A stretch of DNA of 50,977 nt, from positions 1 to 50,977 of the forward strand of contig JAFVPA010000012.1 in assembly GCA_017505505.1 (NCBI GenBank), read 5' to 3'. The notes beneath the pieces were generated by a model. That model was given only the letters and a program-made list of their open reading frames with translations, was not told the DNA's origin and searched no databases. Shown one piece after another: positions 16,923-24,745 of the stretch (position 1 is its first letter; each line of letters opens with the position of its first letter). Origin of the DNA: Oscillospiraceae bacterium. GTDB taxonomy: Bacteria; Bacillota_A; Clostridia; Oscillospirales; Oscillospiraceae. A program made the translations under genes and the position numbers.

Positions 16923-17034
16923 TGTCATTGCGAACCAGTCCGCAGACTGGTGTGGCAATCTCCTGCAATTTTTGAATACCTCCAAATAACGATGGGGATT
17001 CCCACGCCAGTGCGCACACTGGCTCGGAATGACA
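16923..17034. repeat. Inverted-repeat intergenic element (MITE-like)
   Basis: The element starts TGTCATTGCGAACCAGTCCG and ends CACACTGGCTCGGAATGACA. The two ends are imperfect inverted repeats of about 40 bases, each with its own small dyad (CCAGTCCGCAGACTGG; GCCAGTGCGCACACTGGC). A related copy lies at 15203-15328. It has no coding capacity. Confidence 0.75.
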
Positions 17035-17056
17035 CCGTATTTGGTTACATTACCTC

Positions 17057-17863
17057 TTATTTGACAGGTCCGAACAGGCCTTCGCGGTAGGCACCGATGT
17101 ATTCCATGCAGTAGTCATCCAGACCCAGCAGCGCTTCGGTGGCAAAGATGACACCCATCATATCCCGGTTGGTGGGATCCAGGATGGCGCTGTCAAGACC
17201 GGCGTTCATAGCCAGAACCGTAAAGCCCAGGTTAATCATCTTGCGGACGGGTAGGTTGAAAGAGATATTGGAAACCGCGGCGGTGATATGGATGGAAGGA
17301 TACTGCTCCCGGACGGTAGTAATGACTTCGATGTTGGTCTCAATGCCGTTCTCGGAAGTGCAGAGCATCTCAACCAGCGGATCAATGTGGATCCGGCTGG
17401 GAGCGATGCCGTACTCCTTGGCCTTGGCCATGATCTTGTCGAAGACCTTCAAGCGGTCAGCGGCGTTCTTGGGAATGCCGGTGTCGTCAGACAGCAGGGC
17501 AATGACCTGCCAGCCCTTGTTTTCCGCCAGAATGGGGAAGATCTTGTCGATCTTGTCGCCCTCACCGGAGACGGAGTTGATCAGACCGGGCTTGTTGCAG
17601 AACTTATAGGCCTCGGCCAGAACATCGGCAGAGGGAGAGTCCACAGCGATGGGCAGGTCGGAAACCTCCTGGATGCACTCGATCATCCATTTCAGGGTCT
17701 CCACTTCGATCTCCTCAGGAACGGAAGCACAGCAATCGATGAAGGTAGCGCCGGCTTCTTCCTGGGCGATGGCTCTTGCTTTGATAAAAGCAGCATCCCG
17801 CTCGGCAATGGCCTTGGCAACGGCAGGAATGGAGCCGTTGATCTTTTCACCAATAATAATCAT
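17057..17863 (-). CDS. Methyltetrahydrofolate:corrinoid methyltransferase (MtgA-like)
   Basis: A 268-residue pterin-binding (DHPS-like) TIM-barrel protein. It begins MIIIGEKINGSIPAVAKAI, the family's start, and has the segments IDCCASVPEEIEVE, PIAVDSPSADVL, GLINSVSGEGDK and AVSNISFNLPVR. It would move the methyl group from the corrinoid protein to tetrahydrofolate, or in reverse. Translation starts at 17863 after AAGGAGGA. The gene lies 35 bases downstream of the UroD-type methyltransferase gene and upstream of the corrinoid protein gene, giving a complete three-protein methyl-transfer unit. Confidence 0.9.
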   Translation of the reverse strand: MIIIGEKINGSIPAVAKAIAERDAAFIKARAIAQEEAGATFIDCCASVPEEIEVETLKWMIECIQEVSDLPIAVDSPSADVLAEAYKFCNKPGLINSVSGEGDKIDKIFPILAENKGWQVIALLSDDTGIPKNAADRLKVFDKIMAKAKEYGIAPSRIHIDPLVEMLCTSENGIETNIEVITTVREQYPSIHITAAVSNISFNLPVRKMINLGFTVLAMNAGLDSAILDPTNRDMMGVIFATEALLGLDDYCMEYIGAYREGLFGPVK

Positions 17864-17898
17864 TTGAAGGATTCCTCCTTACGTGTTTCGTGGGAAGC

Positions 17899-18939
17899 TT
17901 AGAACATGATGTTCATGGGCAGACGGGCCGCTTCAATATCCTCCAGCTTGTGGCCGTAGGTCTCGCAGTTATACTTGTCGATAGCATCCCACAGAGCCTT
18001 GTAGGTGCCATCATACAGAGAGCCGGGACCTCCCTGGGTGATGCAGGGGATGAAGTACTTGTCGCCGCAGCGCTCAATGGCTTCCAGCGCAGCCTTGGTG
18101 CAGTCAGCCTCGGTCCAGCCGTCGAAGTCAACCTGCTTGTTGTCGATTTCGCCCATGAAGGTCATCTTGCCGCCGTACTTCTTGATCAGTTCGGGGACAT
18201 TGTTGGACTTCATGCAGCCCTGCCAAACATCGATGCCCATCTCGATCATGGTGGGGATCAGGTTGGCACAGTAGGAGTCGGAGTGGTGGACGATCAGTTC
18301 GACACCGTGGTCATGATAGTACTTGTAGATCTTCTTGTAGGGTTCCAGGAAGAATTCCTCGAACATAGCAGGGCTGATGAAGGAGCTCTTTTCACTGCCC
18401 CAGTCATCGTGATGGAAGATCACATCGGGATGCAGGTTCTCGCAGATGCCCTTTGCCAGTTCCAGTTCCCAGTCAGCCAGGTACTCAATCAGCTCATGCA
18501 TCTCATCAGGATACTCATAGAAAGCCATCAGCGCTTCTTCGATGCTCATCAGGTGATGGCACTGCTCAAACAGACCGGGTGCTACGAAGCATGCCTTATA
18601 AGCCTTGGTGCCATCAACACCGGCATACATGCCCTTGCAGATTTCCCACAGGTGGGGAGGGAAGTCCAGAGAAGGAGCCTTGACATAGTCACGCCAGTTT
18701 TCGATATCTTTGATAACGATCTTGTCGGGAGTATGTACGGGGAACTGGCCAGGAACATTTTCGGGGAAGGAGAAGGTAACGCCCCATGCGTTGACCATGT
18801 CGGGATCGCCCTTCTTCAGCAGGGGGGATGCCATCATAGCGGGGTGGATCAGCAGGGAAAGTGCCTCATACTGGTTGACCAGACGATCGGGATTGCCGCC
18901 GCGAACGACTTCGCGCATGTTTTCCTTTGCAGTCAGCAT
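17899..18939 (-). CDS. UroD-family substrate:corrinoid methyltransferase
   Basis: A 346-residue protein of the uroporphyrinogen decarboxylase superfamily, the fold of MtaA, MtbA and the O-demethylase component MtvB. It begins MLTAKENMREVVRGGNPDRL and has HHDDWGS and VELIVHHSDSYCANLIPTM segments. The latter carries the HxDxxC-like arrangement (H-S-D-S-Y-C) that holds the catalytic zinc in this class. It is the first gene of the corrinoid operon, so it probably takes the methyl group from a methylated substrate (aryl methyl ether, methylamine or similar) and gives it to the corrinoid protein. The substrate cannot be told from sequence. The start at 18939 follows GGAGGA. Confidence 0.87.
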   Translation of the reverse strand: MLTAKENMREVVRGGNPDRLVNQYEALSLLIHPAMMASPLLKKGDPDMVNAWGVTFSFPENVPGQFPVHTPDKIVIKDIENWRDYVKAPSLDFPPHLWEICKGMYAGVDGTKAYKACFVAPGLFEQCHHLMSIEEALMAFYEYPDEMHELIEYLADWELELAKGICENLHPDVIFHHDDWGSEKSSFISPAMFEEFFLEPYKKIYKYYHDHGVELIVHHSDSYCANLIPTMIEMGIDVWQGCMKSNNVPELIKKYGGKMTFMGEIDNKQVDFDGWTEADCTKAALEAIERCGDKYFIPCITQGGPGSLYDGTYKALWDAIDKYNCETYGHKLEDIEAARLPMNIMF

Positions 18940-18973
18940 AATATTCTTCCTCCATTTATAGTTTGATCAGCAC

Positions 18974-18995
18974 AACACGACCGCTTCATCGTGTT
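18974..18995. promoter_or_regulatory. Inverted repeat upstream of the methyltransferase operon
   Basis: AACACGA and TCGTGTT form a perfect 7-base inverted repeat with an 8-base spacer, 35-57 bases ahead of the methyltransferase start. It is a candidate operator for the divergent PucR-type regulator. Confidence 0.4.
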
Positions 18996-19128
18996 CCGCA
19001 AAAATGTGTTTTTCCTTATAGCGGATTTTTGTGCAACACATCTATTAAAATCCTACCATTTCCCTTTTCTTTTGTCAATTCTCTCAAACCGCATCGACAA
19101 AATTTCCACACTTCCCGCGTTTTCCCAC

Positions 19129-19157
19129 TTTACATTCCACAAAAATGAGGATAAAAT
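19129..19157 (+). promoter_or_regulatory. Predicted promoter of the PucR-type gene
   Basis: TTTACA and TAAAAT are 17 bases apart, 31 bases before the start codon. Confidence 0.5.
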
Positions 19158-19188
19158 AAAAGCAACATTTTCCCAGGGAGGACCTACT

Positions 19189-20727
19189 ATGGACATGTCC
19201 CATCTCATTCGCCTGCTGCCCACCATGGAGGTGATCGAGGAAGCCTTCACAGAGGCCGGATGGCACTGCGCCATGCACATTTCCGAGGAGAACCGGGTCT
19301 ACCGCAACGTACGGCTGTTCACAGGCCAGCAGGAGCTTCTTCCGGATGTGCTGTATACGCTCCGTCCGGGAGAAACAGACTTCCCTGTAGACCGGTTTGC
19401 CTATGTCTGTACCAGTGAGATCCCCGGTTCTGCCAACCATATCTGCTGCCCGGACCAAAATCCAGAGGATGTACTGGACTTCCTGCTGGACCTGTACTCC
19501 CGGTATCAGCAGCAGGAAATCTTGCTGGACCAGATGGTCTTCCGCAATTCCTCTCTGCAGGACCTGTGCCAGCTGGGCGAAACCCTTCTGGACAATCCCA
19601 TCTGCATCCATGATGACTGGTTCATGATGCTGGCCACCTCCTCCCTGACCGACCAGCTTTGGACACCGGAGTACGCCATGTCCTCGGCCCATGGTTTCAT
19701 CCCCCGGGTCATCGTAGACGATTTTAAACATGACAGTGATTATCTGGAAACCTATGCCCACCGGGATGCCCAGATCTGGGTCAACCACAATGGGCTTCCC
19801 CGCTGCTTATATGTGAATCTTTGGGAAGGGACGATCTACCGGGGGCGGTTTCTGATCATGGAGGCCAATCACCCCTTCCGCCGGCAGGACACCATCATCG
19901 CGGAGGTTTTGGCCCAGAGGGCCATGTTCCTGCTTCGGGAAAACCGGCCCGGCAAGCAGAAGCTCCATCAGAGTATGGACGACGTGGTCTTCGGCCTGCT
20001 CCAGGGCGCAAAGCCGGATCCCGCCGATCTGACCCAACTGCTGGGAATGCTCCAGTGGAACAAATCCGACCAATTTCTATGCATCCGCATCCAGAGCCAG
20101 CAGTCCGACAGCAGCGCTGTCATGGAGCATTTGGTCCACAGCGACCTGTTCCGCAGCTTTCCTGAGAGCTACATTCTGCTCAGCGGCCATCAGCAGTGTG
20201 TGATTCTGAATCTGACCCAGCAGAAGCTGCCGCCGTCCATTGTCCGCCACCGGCTGGCCCCTATATGCCGGGACTATTGCCTGTACGCCGGGATCTCCTC
20301 CCCTGTCCCTGGAATCCGGGATCTTCATCTGGCCTACTACCAGGCCAATACGGCTTTGACCCAGGCCTTCCACCTCCGCAACGAAAAATGGATCCTGTTC
20401 TTTTCCGAATGCGCCCTGGACTATATCCATAACAACATCAGCGGTCCCCTGCAGCCCTGGCATCTGGTAGCTCCGGAGCTGAATACACTGATCCTCCACG
20501 ACAGGGAGAAGGACACCCAGTATTTTGAGACCTTCCGGGAATACCTTCTCCAGGAGCGGGATATTCCCAGAACCGCCCAGGCGCTCATCATCCACCGCAC
20601 CACACTGCTTTACCGGCTGAAAAAGATCCGAACACTGATCAACGTGGATCTGGAAGATCCCTGGCAGCGGCTGTACCTGACCATGTCCCTGTGGATCATG
20701 GAAAAGGAAGTTAAGCGGGACACATAA
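19189..20727 (+). CDS. PucR-family transcriptional regulator
   Basis: A 512-residue regulator. The C-terminus (about 445-505) is the PucR helix-turn-helix: TFREYLLQERDIPRTAQALI followed by HRTTLLYRLKKI and DLEDPWQRLYL. The upstream ~440 residues are a GAF-like and linker region without a recognised ligand motif. The ATG at 19189 is taken because GGGAGG lies seven bases upstream; the frame is open to 18991 but without a ribosome site. It is divergent from the corrinoid methyltransferase operon, which it probably controls; in acetogenic Clostridia such regulators commonly neighbour O-demethylase operons. The inducer would be the methylated substrate or its product. Confidence 0.87.
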   Translation: MDMSHLIRLLPTMEVIEEAFTEAGWHCAMHISEENRVYRNVRLFTGQQELLPDVLYTLRPGETDFPVDRFAYVCTSEIPGSANHICCPDQNPEDVLDFLLDLYSRYQQQEILLDQMVFRNSSLQDLCQLGETLLDNPICIHDDWFMMLATSSLTDQLWTPEYAMSSAHGFIPRVIVDDFKHDSDYLETYAHRDAQIWVNHNGLPRCLYVNLWEGTIYRGRFLIMEANHPFRRQDTIIAEVLAQRAMFLLRENRPGKQKLHQSMDDVVFGLLQGAKPDPADLTQLLGMLQWNKSDQFLCIRIQSQQSDSSAVMEHLVHSDLFRSFPESYILLSGHQQCVILNLTQQKLPPSIVRHRLAPICRDYCLYAGISSPVPGIRDLHLAYYQANTALTQAFHLRNEKWILFFSECALDYIHNNISGPLQPWHLVAPELNTLILHDREKDTQYFETFREYLLQERDIPRTAQALIIHRTTLLYRLKKIRTLINVDLEDPWQRLYLTMSLWIMEKEVKRDT

Positions 20728-20732
20728 AAAAC

Positions 20733-20758
20733 GGGGCATCTCCTTTCGGAGATGCCCC
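20733..20758. terminator. Bidirectional terminator
   Basis: A perfect 11-bp stem GGGGCATCTCC / GGAGATGCCCC with a TTTC loop is preceded by A6 and followed by an AT-rich stretch with TTTT. It separates convergent genes. Confidence 0.85.
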
Positions 20759-20766
20759 ATTTGATT

Positions 20767-21459
20767 TTATTCTGCCGGATACAGGGTATCCATATGAGAC
20801 TGATTTGGCTGGATGATGTACTTTACGGTATCGCTGACCCGGTCCCAGGTGCGGACCCGGATAGACACCAATCCCTTACCGTCACCGTTGCCATCCAGGA
20901 TGGTGAGCTTTTCCGCGTCATAGCCCAGAACGATCATGGAATGGCCGCTTCTGGTGCGGATCAGGGCACCAACGCCGGAATGTACACCCCAGGTGAGGAA
21001 GTTTTCATAAGTTGCGCATTTGTTGGAGGTCCCGCTGAGATCCAGCTTGGTAGAATTCTCTCCCGCCGTGCCGCAGCCTGTGGCCTCGCCAAACAGGGTG
21101 TAGTACACGCCGTTGGCATAGATCCAGCAGGAGGTACCCACATTCTGGTAAATACCCGGAGGGCCCACATACTGGTTCACGCCGTTGTTGGGGACCCGGC
21201 GGCTTCCCAAAACGGTATTCACCATTTGGGTGCATTTGGAGTCATAATAAACACCGGCCTGACCGTCAAAGATGCTGTTGAGCTTTTCTGCCAGGGCCGG
21301 GATATCGGTATAGTTACTGCCATCCACTTCTTCCCGGTCTGTGATCCACCGGTAGATACTCTCCCGCTCCGCCTCCTCCGCAAAAGCGGCCCGGGGGATC
21401 AGGCACAGGGACAGGCACAAAACCAGAAGAAACGCGAGGGATTTTCTGATATATTCCAT
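20767..21459 (-). CDS. Secreted papain-like (CHAP/NlpC-type) cysteine peptidase candidate
   Basis: A 230-residue exported protein. A Sec signal peptide covers about residues 1-27 (SLAFLLVLCLSLCLIPRAAFA, AFA cleavage). The mature part has a possible catalytic Cys in TSCWIYANGVYYTLFG and a His about 60 residues later in TRSGHSMIVLGYD, followed by LDGNGDG, an order seen in CHAP/NlpC-type amidases and peptidases. The start at 21459 follows AAGGAGA; a longer open frame to 21573 lacks a site. It stands alone, convergent with the pucR-type gene. A role in cell-wall turnover is possible; the family is not assigned with certainty. Confidence 0.6.
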   Translation of the reverse strand: MEYIRKSLAFLLVLCLSLCLIPRAAFAEEAERESIYRWITDREEVDGSNYTDIPALAEKLNSIFDGQAGVYYDSKCTQMVNTVLGSRRVPNNGVNQYVGPPGIYQNVGTSCWIYANGVYYTLFGEATGCGTAGENSTKLDLSGTSNKCATYENFLTWGVHSGVGALIRTRSGHSMIVLGYDAEKLTILDGNGDGKGLVSIRVRTWDRVSDTVKYIIQPNQSHMDTLYPAE

Positions 21460-21677
21460 GAAAAAGGAAGTCTCCTTCTGTTCGCAAATCTTATTTATTA
21501 TATACCATATTTCCCCATATTTCAAGTATTTTCCAACAAGAATGCAGGGTAGTTGCTTTCCTCCACCCTGCATTTGTTCTTAACCGGATGATAGTGCGTT
21601 TTTTTGTGTTTTCTAATTACGTGGCAATGGTTATCTGCGTTTGGGGACTGTAAGATTAATTGGAATTGGTCATACTG

Positions 21678-22313
21678 TCATTCTGTAAAAATCTCAATAT
21701 AACTTTTTGTATTCTTCGGGTCGACCTCCTGCACGCCGCAGAAGGAACCCTTATACCAAAGTACAAATCTATTATCATTATTCACGATACAGCACACAGG
21801 CAGAAGGCAAGCATTGCCCTTGGTATAAACCGCCTTGGATGCGTAGGATATTCCATAATAGTCCAATGCTTCCAATATCTTTGACCAAGATGCTTTCCCT
21901 TTTCCCATCAATCCAACTACATCCGAAAGCGGCACAGATGCAAGCATGGAAACACAGTGCTGTCCGCACAACCCGTCTTGGCTGGGAATTGTTATAATGC
22001 CATCAATTTTTCGGACAGGATTCTCTCTGGAATATGGGCTATCATGGTTGATTCTTGATAAGGTAGCTATTGGCTCCATTTCGATTTCATATTCTTTCTC
22101 TAATGCGAGAACAGACAAACACGCCTTTGATACAGGAATAAAATATCTACCACTCCCTTTCGGAATGAGTTTACACTCAAAAGAACACTCCTGGATGGCT
22201 ATACGGCACGGAATGTTTCCCTTTAAGGCTGTTTCTTCCCATACATTAAAGGGTATTTCAATAAATGTGCGTTTTCCTTCGGTATGTATGATAGAAGTAA
22301 AACGATATACCAT
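21678..22313 (-). CDS. DUF1905-like plus C39-like peptidase domain protein
   Basis: A 211-residue cytoplasmic protein with two parts. Residues about 1-80 (YRFTSIIHTEGKRTFIEIPF) resemble the small DUF1905 beta-barrel domain. Residues about 100-205 resemble C39-type papain-like peptidases, with the Gln and Cys of DGLCGQHCVSMLASVPLS. The His expected near NNDNRFVLWYKG appears absent, so activity is doubtful. The start at 22313 follows AAAGGCGG. The gene lies in an AT-rich stretch (about 21,600-22,950) unlike its neighbours. It shares a 19-base upstream motif with the next gene, which suggests joint control or joint acquisition. Function is unknown. Confidence 0.6.
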   Translation of the reverse strand: MVYRFTSIIHTEGKRTFIEIPFNVWEETALKGNIPCRIAIQECSFECKLIPKGSGRYFIPVSKACLSVLALEKEYEIEMEPIATLSRINHDSPYSRENPVRKIDGIITIPSQDGLCGQHCVSMLASVPLSDVVGLMGKGKASWSKILEALDYYGISYASKAVYTKGNACLLPVCCIVNNDNRFVLWYKGSFCGVQEVDPKNTKSYIEIFTE

Positions 22314-22343
22314 TATGATACCGCCTTTCATATTCTCTGCTAT

Positions 22344-22362
22344 TCAAATTCAAGTTGGTCAA
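22344..22362. repeat. 19-base repeated motif, copy 1
   Basis: TCAAATTCAAGTTGGTCAA here differs by one base from the copy at 22826-22844. It lies 31-49 bases upstream of the DUF1905-like gene. Confidence 0.7.
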
Positions 22363-22385
22363 CTGTTCGACATGTTGGAATTGGC

Positions 22386-22811
22386 TTAGGTAAAGTCTAT
22401 TTCGTAGCGTGTGCCATTTGAAAACAGAATACCATTGGTTAATTTAATGCAAAGGATACAAGTGTTTGTATCATCAAAATTATTGTGTCCGTTATCAATC
22501 CAAGCAGAAAACACTTGCTTCATTTTGTTTGCGATATGTAAATTGTCTGCTTTCCCGAAGTAACCTAAATTAAGCCCTTTGCCTTGGGCTGTAAACCATT
22601 CTCCAGATAGTGCAACAGCAGGATTTTGTTCAATTTGTTGCATTTTACTTGACAAACCATGGGTAAGCACATAAAAGACACCGTTCTCATAAAATGCATC
22701 CACGCTACGAACATAGGGAATATTGTCAACAGCAGTTGCCAGAGCAATAATACTATCCTTACCGAATCGTTCCAATAGAATTGCGTCTACTTCCTTTGTC
22801 AATTTTTCCAT
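22386..22811 (-). CDS. Pyridoxamine 5'-phosphate oxidase-family protein
   Basis: A 141-residue split-barrel protein of the PNPOx-like FMN-binding family. The family pattern is visible in SIIALATAVDNIPYVRSVDA, FYVLTHGLSSKMQQIEQNPA and VALSGEWFTAQGKG. The start at 22811 follows GGAGGT; an ATG 33 bases upstream has no site. Members are small flavin- or F420-type reductases or flavin-binding proteins, and many have no assigned substrate. It lies in the AT-rich patch, directly preceded by a 19-base motif that is repeated before the downstream gene. Confidence 0.8.
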   Translation of the reverse strand: MEKLTKEVDAILLERFGKDSIIALATAVDNIPYVRSVDAFYENGVFYVLTHGLSSKMQQIEQNPAVALSGEWFTAQGKGLNLGYFGKADNLHIANKMKQVFSAWIDNGHNNFDDTNTCILCIKLTNGILFSNGTRYEIDFT

Positions 22812-22825
22812 GTACACTACCTCCG

Positions 22826-22844
22826 TCAAATTCAAATTGGTCAA
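22826..22844. repeat. 19-base repeated motif, copy 2
   Basis: TCAAATTCAAATTGGTCAA lies immediately upstream of the ribosome site of the PNPOx-like gene and matches the copy at 22344-22362 in 18 of 19 positions. Its placement suggests an operator or a recombination scar. Confidence 0.7.
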
Positions 22845-22960
22845 ACATTTTTTATAATTATATCATACAACCCTTCCTACAACAAGATGTGGCTGTTAAA
22901 AACGTCTATATGCACGTTATGACCAATAGTTGCCCCTGTATCCGTAAAATGGATACAAAA

Positions 22961-22994
22961 ATGGGACTGCCGCATGGTCTTGCAGCAGTCCCAT
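22961..22994 (-). terminator. Terminator of galM
   Basis: A 10-bp stem ATGGGACTGC / GCAGTCCCAT with a 14-base loop is followed by TTTTTG on the minus strand, 15 bases beyond the galM stop. Confidence 0.8.
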
Positions 22995-23008
22995 TCTGTT
23001 TGAAATAT

Positions 23009-24043
23009 TTACAGGAATTTATAGACCGTAGTGGTCTTATATGCCTCCCCGGCCTTGACCAGGCTGCTGGGGAAATTCTCGTGGTTCAGGGCATCGGGGT
23101 AATACTGGGTCTCGAAGCAGATGCCATGGCGGCGCTGATACACTGCGCCCTGTTTACCGGCCTCATTTTCCACAAAATTCGCGGTATAGATCTGGACACC
23201 GGGCAGGTCTGTATAGACCTCCATGGTGATGCCGCTGACATCTCCGGTCAGTTCTGCCACCTTGGCAAAGTGGCCGCCATTGTTCAGGCACCAGTTGTGG
23301 TCGTAGCCATTGCCGAAGTTCAGGGCTTCGAAGTCCATATTGATATCCCGGCCTACTTCCTTTCCGGTACGGAAGTCCATGGGCGTGCCTTCTACAGGAG
23401 CGATCTCGCCGGTGGGGATGGACTCTGCATTGGCAGGGGTGTAGCTGTCAGCATCCACCCACACGGTGTGTCTGGTGATAGGGCCGGATTCGTGGCCGTT
23501 CAGGTTAAAATAGCTGTGGTTGGTATAATTCACGATGGTATCCGCCAGAGGAACGCCATAGTAATCGATCTTCACAGCGTTGTCCTCGGTAAGGGTATAC
23601 GTTACCGCAATATCCAGCGCGCCGGGATACCCCTGGTCACCGTCGGGGCTGTGGAGGGAGAAGGTGATGCTGTTTTCAGTGACGTTCTTTACGTTCCAAA
23701 CCCGGAAGCTCTGGAAATCATAGCCGCTGTGAAGGTTATTCTTACCGCCGTCGTTCTTGTCCAGCTGGTATTCCCTGCCGTTGATAACAAACCGGGCCTT
23801 GCCGATACGGTTTGCGTTGCGGCCAACGGTTGCACCGAAGAAAGTACCGCCGGGGCCTTCATAGCCCGCGGGATCATCATAGCCCAGGACTACATCCAGC
23901 TTGCCCTCCCCGGTGGGAACCAGCAGCGCGTGCAGGGTGGCACCGAAATCCGTGACCTCCATGACCATGCCATTCTTGTTTTCAAAGGTATACAGGGTCG
24001 CGGCTTCGCCCTTTTTGTTTTTGCCAAATGCGCGTTGTTTCAT
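23009..24043 (-). CDS. galM: Aldose 1-epimerase
   Basis: A 344-residue mutarotase that interconverts alpha and beta anomers of hexoses. The family's signatures are VTDFGATLHALLVP, GRNANRIGKARF, LHSGYDFQ, the catalytic His in YTNHSYFNLNGH and the catalytic Glu in CFETQYYPDALNHENFP. The length is usual and there is no signal peptide. The start at 24043 follows GGGGGA; a further open stretch to 24115 lacks a ribosome site. It appears to be a single gene ending at its own terminator, separate from the pilus operon upstream. Confidence 0.95.
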   Translation of the reverse strand: MKQRAFGKNKKGEAATLYTFENKNGMVMEVTDFGATLHALLVPTGEGKLDVVLGYDDPAGYEGPGGTFFGATVGRNANRIGKARFVINGREYQLDKNDGGKNNLHSGYDFQSFRVWNVKNVTENSITFSLHSPDGDQGYPGALDIAVTYTLTEDNAVKIDYYGVPLADTIVNYTNHSYFNLNGHESGPITRHTVWVDADSYTPANAESIPTGEIAPVEGTPMDFRTGKEVGRDINMDFEALNFGNGYDHNWCLNNGGHFAKVAELTGDVSGITMEVYTDLPGVQIYTANFVENEAGKQGAVYQRRHGICFETQYYPDALNHENFPSSLVKAGEAYKTTTVYKFL

Positions 24044-24136
24044 TGTTTTTCCCCCATTCCTGTTTTTACCATGCCTGTATAGAAAAATTGTACCATTCTT
24101 TTGCCCGGTTGGCAAGGTTTCTTTCTATTTTCCGCG

Positions 24137-24745
24137 TTAGTCCCCGGCGGCACGGTCACAGCGGATGGTGACGCGGTTTTCGCCGCCGTAGGTGCAGGTG
24201 AACAGTGTCAAATCGTAGTCTCCGGCGGTCATTTCCTCCACGGCAGTGGGGTCTAAAATATCCTTCGCCACCACTTTGTAGGCCGTTGTCTGGCCGTCCA
24301 TATCCGTAAAGGTGATGGGATCGCCGTAGACCAGCTTGCTGAGCTTGCCGAAGTGCTTTTCGTAGTTGTGGGCCATGATCACCAGGTCATCGGTGTAGGT
24401 GCTGCCTGTGTAGCGGCACGGGGCGATTTGGAGCTGGGGATACGTCCAATCCCCCATGACGGGCAGTTCCAGTCCAATGGCAGGCAGGCCCAGAAAACCG
24501 ATGTAGTGATAGCCGTCGATTTCCACCATGGACATGGTCTTCTGTGCCTCCGGGACGTAGGCCGGGATGGTCTCCGGCTGGGTCTCGGCACGTTCCTGGA
24601 TGGCCTGCACCACCTTGGGGATGGCTTCGGCGGAGGCAGCAGCGGCCCGTTGCTGCTCATTTTCATTATGTAACAGTAGGCCAATGGCCCCGGCGAGCAT
24701 GAGTGCTCCCAGGACCATCAGTAAGGTTCCGATCTTATTTCTCAT
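24137..24745 (-). CDS. Sortase (second sortase of pilus locus)
   Basis: A 202-residue membrane-anchored transpeptidase. An N-terminal hydrophobic anchor (TLLMVLGALMLAGAIGLLL) precedes a linker and the sortase barrel. Catalytic residues are visible: His in VIMAHNYEKHF, Cys in LTLFTCTYGG and Arg in ENRVTIRC. The gene overlaps the minor pilin gene by 11 bases, which suggests coupled translation. It is the last gene of the pilus operon. It may attach the assembled pilus to the cell wall while the class C enzyme polymerises it; class B- or D-type affinity is suggested but not resolved. Confidence 0.9.
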   Translation of the reverse strand: MRNKIGTLLMVLGALMLAGAIGLLLHNENEQQRAAAASAEAIPKVVQAIQERAETQPETIPAYVPEAQKTMSMVEIDGYHYIGFLGLPAIGLELPVMGDWTYPQLQIAPCRYTGSTYTDDLVIMAHNYEKHFGKLSKLVYGDPITFTDMDGQTTAYKVVAKDILDPTAVEEMTAGDYDLTLFTCTYGGENRVTIRCDRAAGD

